Source of the DNA: Planctomycetota bacterium
GTDB lineage: Bacteria > Planctomycetota > SZUA-567 > JAKLDR01
NCBI GenBank assembly: GCA_022703445.1
Contig: JAKLDR010000007.1
Coordinates: 45,472-109,471 of the forward strand
Direction: 5' to 3'
Length of the DNA: 64,000 bases
Shown: positions 9,350 through 18,872 of the stretch, piece after piece
How positions within the stretch are numbered: the first letter of the stretch is position 1
Layout: the number at the start of each line of letters is the position of its first letter
Program-made: the position numbers and the translations under genes
The notes under the pieces: model-generated
The model's database searches: none
What the model saw: the letters and a program-made list of their open reading frames with translations, nothing else
What the model was told of the DNA's origin: nothing

Positions 9350-9728
9350 ATGGCCTACAATGTTCTGGTGGTGGACGACTCGGCTACGGTCCGCGCGGTA
9401 ATCCGCAAGACCCTGGACCTGGCCGGCGTGGAGGTTGGAGAATTCCACCAGGCCGGCAACGGGCAGGAGGGTCTGGACGCTATGAAGGGCAGGTGGGTCG
9501 ATGTGGTCTTCGCGGACATCAACATGCCGGTAATGACCGGGATCGAGATGGTGGAACGGATGGCGGCCGATGGTCTTCTCAAGACTGTGCCGGTGATAAT
9601 AGTCTCGACCGAGGGCAGCGCCACGCGCATCGAGCAGCTCAAGGCCAAGGGGGTCTCCGCCTACATTCGCAAGCCCTTCACGCCGGAACTGCTGCGGAGC
9701 GTGGTCGACGAAGTAATGGGGGTGGCCC

Positions 9729-9736
<8 letters not shown>
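9350..9736 (+). CDS. cheY: CheY-type response regulator
   Basis: This is a stand-alone receiver domain of 128 residues. It has the acidic pocket VDDS (Asp9-Asp10), phospho-acceptor Asp56 in VVFADINMPVMTG, a Ser/Thr switch (IIVSTEG) and Lys108 in YIRKPF. It would be phosphorylated by CheA and signal to a motor or to pili. It lies 4 bases after the HDOD gene, and its end overlaps the GTG start of the following phosphatase gene by 8 bases. Because pilT lies in the same window, the output could be pili or flagella; the sequence does not decide. Confidence 0.94.
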
Positions 9737-11227
<1,491 letters not shown>

Positions 11228-11560
11228 AAGCGCCGGGGGCGCAACTGGGCTCCCGGTCTCGTGGACCGCATCCCCGAAGCCCGTCTCCAATTAACGGGAT
11301 CGTCGTTTCTTCCCGGTTATGTCGCCAGACTCAGCGTCCCGACATAGGCGTTCCGCCAAGTGCCCGGATGAAGCTACAAACCGTCGTTCGGGCAGGCGCT
11401 TGGCCCAGGCTTTCGAGAGGGTTCTGCGAGGCTTTTCCCAGGCTGCCGGAGGCCGGCGCCGGGGGGCATTTAGCTTGATTTCAAAGTTGAATCTGGGCAC
11501 AATTAATAGACGTCCGTACGTCTCCGGGGGGCGTTATCGGACATGACGAGGGCCTGATCC
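11228..11560. other. 333-bp gap marking the left side of the island
   Basis: No gene is seen here. After a short hairpin (11230-11242) there is a 7-bp inverted repeat TATGTCG/CGACATA (11318-11324 with 11340-11346). An AT-richer tract (11470-11510) holds a promoter-like TTGATT (11475-11480), 17 bases, CACAAT (11498-11503). An inverted repeat AGACGT-4-ACGTCT (11508-11523) follows directly and could be an operator for the downstream recombinase. I looked for a copy of the tRNA-Ser 3' end here and found only an 8-base match, too little to call an attachment site. Confidence 0.4.
11475..11523 (+). promoter_or_regulatory. Possible promoter and operator of the 11561 recombinase gene
   Basis: TTGATT (11475-11480) and CACAAT (11498-11503) are 17 bases apart. 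A perfect AGACGT/ACGTCT inverted repeat with a 4-base loop (11508-11523) sits where transcription would begin, as expected for an autoregulatory site. Confidence 0.3.
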
Positions 11561-13681
11561 ATGCCTGAGAAAGGCTCCAGGGCACCTTCCGCCCTCCTCG
11601 GAGACATGCTGGCCGACTGGGATGCCTACTTTCACGGCCTCTGCCGATACCTCCAGAACTTCCTTGAGTCGTTTCCTCTCCAGGTCCCCGGTCAGCCCCA
11701 TGTCCCGCGGGATCCCAAGGAGGATCGGCACTTCACCCCGGCCATCCAGCAGTTCCAGGATGCCTTTGCGGAGGCTCCCGCCTGGCTCCGTAGTGAACTT
11801 GCTGGCGACCCGCTTCAGGCACCGGCTTTGCCCTCCTCCAATTACCCCATAGTCTATGACGAGGACGCCGCGCGGTTCTGGGTCGCCAAGGGTGGGCCGG
11901 ATGGCGATGCTCCGGACTTCTGGAGTCTGCTATCCCCCGAGTATCAACGGGTGCGGGAGCGGCTGCGGGCGCTGCAGACTGCCGTGGCAGCAGGGCGCCA
12001 CAAGAACGCCATAGGCCCCAGTGCCGAGGGGGTGAACGCGCCGGTTACGGTTTCCGCGGTCCGGGCGGAGGCCGTGCCTTCCAAGAGCGCTGGGGCTCGT
12101 CCTAAAGCCGTGAGCTCGCCTCCGAACTCCGTGGGTGATATCGGCGGGATTGCCCTGGCGCCGGGCAAACCGAGTGAACACCGCCACGCTGAAGCCCAAC
12201 CGGACAAGACCGGAACCGAGGCTACCGACTGGGCGCGCTACCGGGACAAGTATCGCACGGAGAAACTGCCCCTCGAAGGCTTCCCCGATGGGCGTGTGAA
12301 CAGGGTAACCGTCTCAAGACGCAATGGGGCCGTCATTCTTCGTTGGCGGCAGGGAGGAAAGCAACGGCGCGAGGTGATTGGGAGGCTCGATGACGCGAAG
12401 ACCCTCCCCCGTGCCCTTCTGCGCGCCTCGGAGATCAACCGCGACCTGGAAGGCGACAGCCGGGCTGCGTCATTCGCGGAGGCCACCGTCGCGGAGGCTT
12501 GCGACATCTTCCTGGCCTCGAAGGAGTCCTCCCCTGACGTGTGCGGGAAGACCATTGAGAAGTACCGTTCCGGGCTGCACCGGGTGAAGGAGTTCTGCGA
12601 ACTTCCTGAGCGTGGTGGCGGCCGGAAACTGGTCAGCGAGTGCGACACGGCCTGGTGCGAGAGCTTCTGTGCGTGGCTCGATGGCGTCAAGTCCACGAGA
12701 AACGGTGCCCCGCCCACTCCTGGCAACCCCGAGCGTCCACTGAGCATGGCTCTCAAGCGCGAAATCCGGCAGCGGCTGTGGAGCGTCTTCGAGCACGCCC
12801 GGTTGCGAACGCCGCCCCTGGTGCCGGCAGCCTTCCGTAACCCCATACCCAATGGGATGATCGGGCGCAAACGCCGGGAGATGCGCGGCGTCTCCGAGCC
12901 GCCGGTGTCCCTGGACGACTTGGCGAAGATCGCGACGGTCTGTGATCACTATCAGCTGGGCCTCCTTGCGATGCTCTTCGCCTACGGGCCCAGGCCCAGC
13001 GAACTCGGCCGGATCCTCAGGGCCGACTACGATGAGAGCACCGGGTTCCTGAGAATGATCTGCAGGCCGAAGTGCGGCTACCAGACCAAGGGCCGCCAGG
13101 ACAAGGCCTGGCCAGTCACCCCGGCGCTGGCCGCCAGCCTCCGGCCGTTCCTGCTCCGCGGGCCGGGTGTCCTGTTCGTGAAACGGGCGGTGTTCGAACG
13201 AACGGCCGGCGTGGTCCTGGCAGGCGCCACGGAGGACATGCTGGCCAGGGAGTATGAGGACCGGCTGGCGGCCGAGGCCAAGCGCCTGCGGCGTCAGCCC
13301 GGCAAGGTCGAGGCCGAACGCATCGCCGACGTGACCTGGGCGGCCGCCGGGGCGGTGGATGCCAGGGACGTGGCGCGTGAACTGGCCAACGCGGCCCGCA
13401 AGGCCGGACTCGCCCGCTGCCCCACGCCCAAGGACGTGCGACACCTGGTCGAGTCCGAGTGCGAGGCGGCCAGACTGTCGCCGGGCGTCATCCGCCAGCT
13501 CCTCGGCCATGCCCCCGTACGCGGCGACAGCCTCGTCAACTACAACCACACCGGCCGCGGCACCCTGACCGAACAGGTCAAGCTGCTCGATGAGCGCCGC
13601 GCTGGGTTGTTGGCGATCATGGCGGCAAGGGCTCAGGAACTCGAACAAGAGCAAACGGCAGGCAATGGCAGCGTGAAATAG
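11561..13681 (+). CDS. Large tyrosine recombinase with long N-terminal extension
   Basis: This 706-residue protein is far longer than a typical 300-450 residue integrase. About 220 N-terminal residues match nothing I know. Then come an arm-like region, a core-binding domain (AEACDIFLASKESS...TIEKYRSGLHRVKEF) and a catalytic domain. Arg I is in YGPRPSELGRIL (near 478), Arg II in DVRHLVES (near 626), His in LLGHAP (near 649) and the Tyr nucleophile in VNYNHTG (near 661). The layout recalls site-specific integrase-like proteins of PVC and Planctomycete genomes. A short UvrD-like remnant follows 15 bases later. It probably belongs to mobile DNA on the left side of the island. Confidence 0.8.
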   Translation: MPEKGSRAPSALLGDMLADWDAYFHGLCRYLQNFLESFPLQVPGQPHVPRDPKEDRHFTPAIQQFQDAFAEAPAWLRSELAGDPLQAPALPSSNYPIVYDEDAARFWVAKGGPDGDAPDFWSLLSPEYQRVRERLRALQTAVAAGRHKNAIGPSAEGVNAPVTVSAVRAEAVPSKSAGARPKAVSSPPNSVGDIGGIALAPGKPSEHRHAEAQPDKTGTEATDWARYRDKYRTEKLPLEGFPDGRVNRVTVSRRNGAVILRWRQGGKQRREVIGRLDDAKTLPRALLRASEINRDLEGDSRAASFAEATVAEACDIFLASKESSPDVCGKTIEKYRSGLHRVKEFCELPERGGGRKLVSECDTAWCESFCAWLDGVKSTRNGAPPTPGNPERPLSMALKREIRQRLWSVFEHARLRTPPLVPAAFRNPIPNGMIGRKRREMRGVSEPPVSLDDLAKIATVCDHYQLGLLAMLFAYGPRPSELGRILRADYDESTGFLRMICRPKCGYQTKGRQDKAWPVTPALAASLRPFLLRGPGVLFVKRAVFERTAGVVLAGATEDMLAREYEDRLAAEAKRLRRQPGKVEAERIADVTWAAAGAVDARDVARELANAARKAGLARCPTPKDVRHLVESECEAARLSPGVIRQLLGHAPVRGDSLVNYNHTGRGTLTEQVKLLDERRAGLLAIMAARAQELEQEQTAGNGSVK

Positions 13682-13696
13682 CCGGAGGGGTCGTTC

Positions 13697-13948
13697 ATGC
13701 CAGCCCTGTGTGATGGTTGCACGCAAGCCCAGCGCGAAGCCATCGAGCACGTCAACGGGCCCCTGCTGATCGTCGCCGGGCCGGTGGCGGGCAAGACCGA
13801 GGTCCTGGTCGGCCGCCACGCCGCCCTGATCTGGTTCCTGACAGCGGAGCAGGAGTTGCCGGGGCTGCGTGATGCGCTGAGGAGGAGGCGGTGGGACAGA
13901 TTGGGAGGTATTTGGGGGGTGAAGGTGGATAAGGTGGCGGCCGGGTAA
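13697..13948 (+). pseudogene. Truncated UvrD/PcrA-type helicase N-terminus
   Basis: This 83-codon frame has a good ribosome site (GGAGGGG) and begins like a superfamily I helicase: TQAQREAIEHVNGPLLIVAG, then a Walker A-like GPVAGKTEVLVGRHAALI (usual form AGAGSGKT). After about 48 residues the similarity stops, and the rest (a low-complexity Arg/Gly/Trp tail) looks like unrelated sequence. Only the Q-motif and P-loop segment remain, so no helicase activity is possible. It suggests the recombinase was once followed by a UvrD-family gene, later cut by a deletion or by insertion of the operon now at 14032-18396. Confidence 0.7.
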
Positions 13949-14031
13949 GGCGTAGGTGCATAGGAAACAGGCGGACAGTGCGGGAAATCGCAAACTGCCC
14001 CCCAAGTGCTCCGAGGCAGCCCAGATTCTGA

Positions 14032-14640
14032 TTAGCGGAACTCCCCCGCCCCTTGGAGCATGTTGACAACGGCCTCAATATCACCAGGGCGCTCGAGAAA
14101 ATCGTACTTCTCGGCCTGCAGCGTGATCACTGGGACGTTTTTGAGAGCCGCGAAGTACTCATCGTAGACTCGGCTTAAGTGCTCTAGATACTCAATTGGA
14201 ACTCCCTCCTCCATTGTGCGCCCCCTCCGCTTCATCCTCTCGGACAAGAACCTAGCAGGGGCGCGAAGATACAGAAGCAAGGAGGGCGTGCCCACCCTGG
14301 ATTCGAGGAAGGCGTATAGTTGCCTGAAGCACTCCAACTCAGGTCCAGACATATTGGCGACAGCAAACAACATGTCCTTGTAAAGATGGAAGTCGGCAAT
14401 CACGTGCTGCTCGAAGACGCCCTCCCTCTTGGCGCGGTTCAACTGGTGATAGTGAATGAGAGCACAGCAGAGCTCTGTCTCCAACGTGTAAGCAGCTCGA
14501 TCCGCGTAGAAGGCCTTCATGAACGGGTGGATGTCCATCGTTTCCACCAGATTCTGGATGGATAGCCGATCAGCAACCAGCCTGGCCAGAGTTGTCTTGC
14601 CGCTTCCCATCACTCCCTCAATAGCAACATAACTCGGCAT
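14032..14640 (-). CDS. Deoxynucleoside kinase, deoxyguanosine/deoxyadenosine-kinase type
   Basis: This is a 202-residue P-loop kinase. GVMGSGKTT (9-17) is the ATP site. The segment VIADFHLYKDMLFAVA closely follows the VIADYHIYKN-type motif of Bacillus deoxyguanosine kinase as I remember it. An Arg-rich lid (LSERMKRRGRTMEEG) follows. The expected reaction is dG (or dA) + ATP to dGMP (or dAMP). It is the last gene of a four-gene minus-strand operon, 17 bases after the DUF7002-like gene. Its likely product, dGMP, is the substrate expected for the PurZ-type enzyme two genes upstream. The region is visibly less GC-rich than the chromosome around it. Substrate preference is inferred. Confidence 0.85.
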   Translation of the reverse strand: MPSYVAIEGVMGSGKTTLARLVADRLSIQNLVETMDIHPFMKAFYADRAAYTLETELCCALIHYHQLNRAKREGVFEQHVIADFHLYKDMLFAVANMSGPELECFRQLYAFLESRVGTPSLLLYLRAPARFLSERMKRRGRTMEEGVPIEYLEHLSRVYDEYFAALKNVPVITLQAEKYDFLERPGDIEAVVNMLQGAGEFR

Positions 14641-14657
14641 GTTAACTCCCCACCGTA

Positions 14658-15332
14658 CTAAGGTGCATGTACTACCTCGACGATGCTCCTGCCCTTCCGG
14701 TGCTCCACGCGCAGCACAAGGTCAACAATGTCGGGAACTCCTTCTTCGACCGCCAGTTCAACGACCGGGTCTCTCCCCCTTCTCTTCCTGTCCCACTCCT
14801 CAAAGGGGTAGTCATCTATGGCGAGGAAGGTGTCCTTGCCTCGCGGTTGGGGATTAGGTCTTGCGCACCCTGTGTTGATTGGAGCCAAGACGATCATATC
14901 GCGGTACTTCTCCACCAATCTGGCAGTGTCCACAGTCAATACGCAGTGAGTCTTGTTACGATATGGCTTTGCGGCCAAGAGCCGCTGAAGTCGCTCCTCG
15001 GTCAGCCAGAAGAATACTTTCTTATTCAGGGTCTCATACCAGTCCTGCGGAGACAGGCCATCTTGTAGGCACCTCTCAAGCAGGGCGTCGCTCATCGGCT
15101 TCTGGTCACGGATAACAGCCTCTCCATACACAGAATGCGATATCCGCACTGAGTCCAAGCGGTGCAACGACTCAATCTTCCGCCGCTGTTCGCCGGCTAC
15201 CTGGAACAGGTCAAGAAGGGACGACGTGCTCAACAGACCGTGTTGCTGAATGCTCGCCCAAGTTCCTTCTTCGGCCATGTGAAATAGCCGTGGGTGTCGC
15301 AGTATCAAGTCCCCAAGTTGTTGTGGAGTCAT
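14658..15332 (-). CDS. DUF7002-like protein of the PurZ-macro operon
   Basis: This 224-residue protein shows a distinctive pattern I recall from the Pfam family DUF7002. It has LFHMAEEGTWASIQQHGLLS near the start, then VIRDQKPMSDALLERCL and WYETLNKKVFFWLTEERLQ, and a late PRGKDTFLAIDDYPFEEWD. The opening (a His-containing strand, then a helix ending HGLLST) superficially resembles DarT and related ADP-ribosyltransferase folds, but I cannot establish catalysis. It is 9 bases from the PurZ-fusion gene and 17 from the kinase gene, so it is translated with them. A macro-domain protein in the same operon makes an ADP-ribose role worth testing. It could be the effector of the system. Confidence 0.65.
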   Translation of the reverse strand: MTPQQLGDLILRHPRLFHMAEEGTWASIQQHGLLSTSSLLDLFQVAGEQRRKIESLHRLDSVRISHSVYGEAVIRDQKPMSDALLERCLQDGLSPQDWYETLNKKVFFWLTEERLQRLLAAKPYRNKTHCVLTVDTARLVEKYRDMIVLAPINTGCARPNPQPRGKDTFLAIDDYPFEEWDRKRRGRDPVVELAVEEGVPDIVDLVLRVEHRKGRSIVEVVHAP

Positions 15333-15341
15333 TTCAGCTGA

Positions 15342-16988
15342 CTACTCCCATGCGCGCCGGTCAATGATGCTTCTCTCATGACGACGAGTGCAGACTAGAG
15401 AGACTGGGGCCGCTGCTACCCTCTCGATCTCCTCAACCATCATGATGGTAAACTTGTCCAACTGCTCAAACCTCCTGGCACGGCAATTCCTCCTAGACAG
15501 GTAGTCCGCATGAGTCAGCGCAATATCGGTGGGGCCATTCAAGGAAGCGGCGCTCCTGAGCAAGTCCCAGTCAAACTCTGCGACTCGCCTGTTTCGGTGC
15601 GTGGTAGAAGTCTTCTCGTTCTTCAGAAGTTCGTCCACCGGGATCCCGGACCTTCCTGAAACATCCTGCCACGTGATCGGCTGCGACATCGGCCCTGAAG
15701 TGTGGCCCTTCGTCCCGGGATCCTGCACTCGAATAGGATAGGACCTGCATATCATAAGTACCCGGCGTACTCTGCTGGGCGATATGCCCGCCTCCGCCAA
15801 ACAGCCTGCCACGGTTGTATCGCGCGATGTTACGTGGGGGTAGTAACCGTGGTACAGGCTCAGCCCCGTTCCTTGAGTTCCTTCGAGAAACACCTTCCGG
15901 CCTTCGTAGAAGGCACGGCCTAAGAGGTGCCGAGTGGGCTGTACGTACGGTTTGAGGTCCGGGATGTCACGTGCGAGCTTGAGTGCATCCTTTCCCTTCT
16001 TGTAACGATCTGTGATCCTCCTTGCTGTGGCGAGGCCTACTCCTTGCCCTGTGGAACCGATCGACTGAACCAGTTTCTTCTCGGACGCAATGTCCCGATC
16101 CGAAATCACCATTGCCTGCTCGTCGATTGCCAGGCGGTCACACGATACTCCACAATCAGCGATCTCCTGAATGAGCTTGGGCACACGGATCACAGCCCCA
16201 GGGCCGATAACAAGCTTGGCTTCGAAGTTCGATAACGTTCCTGAAGGCAGATGATGAAACACATACTCACCACCACTCACAAGAACCGTGTGTCCTGCAT
16301 TGGGGCCACCAACCCTCACTAGGACGTCGTATTCCGGCGCTAGATAAGCAGCTACATGGCCCTTACCTTCGCTGCCGAACTGGCCGCCTACCATGACGTC
16401 AACTGTGCGCCCATAGCCGCGCCCAAAGAGGCCGATGTGGCCGGCGGCCCTCGCCAACACGTCTTCCGCCCGACAGCGATAGGTGTCTATCTCGACGTCC
16501 GCCGTTCTTGTAAGCCGGGCTACGGCTCTTTCCGTCCTATTCTTGAGAAGATCAACGTACCTAGCCAGCTCTCGGATCTCTTTCTTTGGACGCGCCAAAT
16601 ACCTCTTCTCAAGCACATCTTGGGGCGCTGTTAGGTGAATGTGTACGACCCGTCGTGGGTAGTGTGACCTGATCGCGTCTATCTGCCGTTCGATCCGCAC
16701 TGCATCGAGAACGACGAGCGCATCTGCCGATATCTTCCCGGAGTCCTCCATGCTTTGCAGGAGCTTCTGGAGAGCGTCACGCACCCAAGCTCCTTTGGTG
16801 CTGCGATCCAGCCTTTCCCCCAACTCCTGAAAATACTCACGGGTTAGTACGCGCCCCTTGTCTGGGCGCTGATATAGAAACTGAGACGTCTTGACATGCA
16901 GGGCTCCAAAAGCCTTGGAGAGATTTTCGGCAAGTGTTGTCTTGCCCGCGCACACTGGCCCAGACAGGACAACTATCTTGCTTGGCAT
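15342..16988 (-). CDS. Nucleotide kinase-PurZ-type adenylosuccinate synthetase fusion
   Basis: Two enzymes are fused in 548 residues. Residues 1-190 are a P-loop kinase (GPVCAGKTT at 10-18, VVLDAVRIERQID, and a lid near ARPKKE) of the nucleoside-monophosphate or deoxynucleoside kinase type. Residues 195-548 are an adenylosuccinate synthetase. Its loop reads GGQFGSEGKG (201-210), with Ser206 where PurA has the catalytic Asp (WGDEGKG). It also has NAGHT (230-234), SIGSTGQG (309-316), YPHVTSRDTT and SYPIRV. From memory, the Ser replacement and SIGSTGQG are features of phage PurZ, which converts dGMP + Asp to the precursor of 2-aminoadenine. The operon context (macro protein 25 bases upstream; DUF7002-like and dG-kinase-like genes downstream) supports deoxyguanylate metabolism. 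The fusion itself is unusual. Confidence 0.85.
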   Translation of the reverse strand: MPSKIVVLSGPVCAGKTTLAENLSKAFGALHVKTSQFLYQRPDKGRVLTREYFQELGERLDRSTKGAWVRDALQKLLQSMEDSGKISADALVVLDAVRIERQIDAIRSHYPRRVVHIHLTAPQDVLEKRYLARPKKEIRELARYVDLLKNRTERAVARLTRTADVEIDTYRCRAEDVLARAAGHIGLFGRGYGRTVDVMVGGQFGSEGKGHVAAYLAPEYDVLVRVGGPNAGHTVLVSGGEYVFHHLPSGTLSNFEAKLVIGPGAVIRVPKLIQEIADCGVSCDRLAIDEQAMVISDRDIASEKKLVQSIGSTGQGVGLATARRITDRYKKGKDALKLARDIPDLKPYVQPTRHLLGRAFYEGRKVFLEGTQGTGLSLYHGYYPHVTSRDTTVAGCLAEAGISPSRVRRVLMICRSYPIRVQDPGTKGHTSGPMSQPITWQDVSGRSGIPVDELLKNEKTSTTHRNRRVAEFDWDLLRSAASLNGPTDIALTHADYLSRRNCRARRFEQLDKFTIMMVEEIERVAAAPVSLVCTRRHERSIIDRRAWE

Positions 16989-17013
16989 GACCGCGTTGCT
17001 CCGATTGCCACCA

Positions 17014-18396
17014 TCAACCGATGGGCGTTACTGCCACAGGGCTTGCCCGGCCTGCCGCCCTTTCTCTGCGCGGAGGCAATTGATAGACAGACACTGCTAT
17101 CCCAGCTTCACACAGAATGTTCTCGATGAGCTCCTTCACGACAGCCCAAGAGCCTCCGGCTTCGCCAGTACCAATCCGTGGCATGTGAACACTGGCGTTC
17201 ATTTTGCCTGCCAGCACAGAAAGCTTCTCCAGACATAGTTCTAGAGCGACATACCGGATTCTGGGAGTAGTGGATGGCCCGAATCCCCGCTGACAAACCA
17301 TCTGGCAGACGTACAGAGCATCTTCTGCCCTCGTCATGCACACGTTACCCATTGAGGCATGGCCTCTGCCGGACATCACCCAAGTTCGATAGGCTCGTTG
17401 CACTGCGGGCCATTTCTTACGCACTTGCAGGCCGAACCCGGCACCCCAGACAAGAGCCCCATCGTTCACAACGTGTGCCACAATACGGCTTCCGTCCCCC
17501 CGTGGCTGACTAGCATCGCCGGTTAGCTCGGTGATAGTCTTCAGTGCGCCCCTCTTGGCGCCGCTTGGCACGGCGATGCCTACAACTCGTGGGTAGGCGT
17601 GGCCTGCGTAGCCGGGAATTCCAACGCACTCGACCCGCATTCGACTCCGCACGTTCGGCCATGTATCGAACCCTTTGGCAGTGAAACCGATGGCCGTGCA
17701 TTCACGAATTACTGTGTCGTCGGGCAGAAGGACTGCATGAAGAGGGCCGACTCCAGCTAAGGCGCGCGATGGGGTCGCGTAGTCAATCTGATACCGGCTG
17801 GCACCCCCCCCCGGCTCTTTGCGAGAGGCACAGAAGACTATACAAGGTTCGCGTGTGAGGCGAACAACGCGCAGCAAGAGCGCTTCCATGGACACATCGT
17901 ATTTGCTCCGGATGGCAAGAAGGTTGTCGATATTGAGCTCCTCTCTTCCCAGGTCTGGAAAACTACCGATGGGCATGAGCATCTCTGATGCGCCCAGGTT
18001 GCAGAGCATCTCCAGTTGCCAATCGTCCGCTACCATCTTGTGCTGTGGCAGGCGATTCCTCACCGCTTCGCGGCAGTCCGGAAAGAGCGTGTGTGCAAGG
18101 TCGTGTGCGATGGAGAAACGCATCCGCCCACGAGGGCGGTTGGGGTTGTACTCAATCCTGAGCTTCTCCCTCCCTATCGGAAGGATCCTGGCGTCCAGGA
18201 TATCATGACGAGGAGACAAGCTAACACCCAAGTATTTCGCCAGTTCACACGGGTCAAACGGTGGTCCTGACCAACCTCGCTGCAAAGCATCCAAGACAAC
18301 AGCACGGGCACGTCCAGTAACGAACGCCGCCGGATCCGCGTGCTCAGCAATAGCAGTTACCGATCGGTGCGTCCAGTTCGCACGCTGTGGGCTCAT
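17014..18396 (-). CDS. ImmA/IrrE-like metallopeptidase fused to a macro domain
   Basis: I start it at ATG 18396, preceded by GAGGAGGGG; the frame is open further upstream without a better site. The product has 460 residues. An ImmA/IrrE-type domain (about 25-150) has IAHDLAH (His98, Asp99, His102) in place of the usual HExxH, and a third ligand candidate Glu129 before LGASEMLMP. An unassigned beta-rich linker follows. A macro domain (about 286-442) has VVNDGALVWGAGFG (Asn311-Asp312) and the loop MPRIGTGEAGGSW (405-417), typical of ADP-ribose-binding or -hydrolysing macro folds. It is the first gene of the operon, so it may sense damage or phage and control or reverse ADP-ribosylation. Asp99 replacing Glu may weaken peptidase activity. 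Confidence 0.85.
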   Translation of the reverse strand: MSPQRANWTHRSVTAIAEHADPAAFVTGRARAVVLDALQRGWSGPPFDPCELAKYLGVSLSPRHDILDARILPIGREKLRIEYNPNRPRGRMRFSIAHDLAHTLFPDCREAVRNRLPQHKMVADDWQLEMLCNLGASEMLMPIGSFPDLGREELNIDNLLAIRSKYDVSMEALLLRVVRLTREPCIVFCASRKEPGGGASRYQIDYATPSRALAGVGPLHAVLLPDDTVIRECTAIGFTAKGFDTWPNVRSRMRVECVGIPGYAGHAYPRVVGIAVPSGAKRGALKTITELTGDASQPRGDGSRIVAHVVNDGALVWGAGFGLQVRKKWPAVQRAYRTWVMSGRGHASMGNVCMTRAEDALYVCQMVCQRGFGPSTTPRIRYVALELCLEKLSVLAGKMNASVHMPRIGTGEAGGSWAVVKELIENILCEAGIAVSVYQLPPRRERAAGRASPVAVTPIG

Positions 18397-18872
18397 CTGC
18401 ACCCCTCCTCGAACCGACGCCCCCTCCATTTCATCATGATATCTCTGCCGAAGACCGAGGTCAAGCTGTAGCAGCGTGCCCATTCTACGCAAGACCGTTC
18501 TGGCGGTTCCGGAGACAGCACAGTGATTGCCAGCCTCCCAGCAGGCGCCGCCCGCACTCAAATGCTACCCCAGATTGCCGAGATGTTCTGACAAGTTGCC
18601 ATGACGTCGCGCCCCATGCGGGCACCCCTCCTCGCACCGCGATGGGCGCGTCCTCTTGGCACATCGGCTGCTTGGGCAGTTCCGGGGGCATGAAAACGTG
18701 CCCATCATGTGACTGTCTAGCCTTCAAAACGCCATAAGCCCTTGAAGAACGTCTTAACTTCTGCGATGGGCGTTGAGTTGGAGAAGGAACGCATAGCCGG
18801 CCCATGAGCACTGTCACCCCGAATCTCCACTTGCTTGGCCTCCAGCTACAATAGCCGGTTGTCTGGCGGACG
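18397..18872. other. 476-bp gap upstream of the ImmA-macro gene
   Basis: No convincing gene is visible. Open frames here have no family resemblance and no ribosome site. The 13-base string GCACCCCTCCTCG occurs twice (near 18399 and 18622), the first overlapping the Shine-Dalgarno of the ImmA-macro gene, so the second may be left from a duplicated or deleted gene start. The promoter of the minus-strand operon must lie here, but I see no clear -35/-10 pair. Confidence 0.4.

Noticed and set aside
11230..11242. GCGCC-GGG-GGCGC hairpin after cheB as an intrinsic terminator
   Set aside because: The stem is only five base pairs and no T-run follows.
11413..11424. Possible left attachment site (GAGAGGGT shared with tRNA-Ser 3' end)
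   Set aside because: Only eight bases match; tRNA-targeted elements normally duplicate at least 15.
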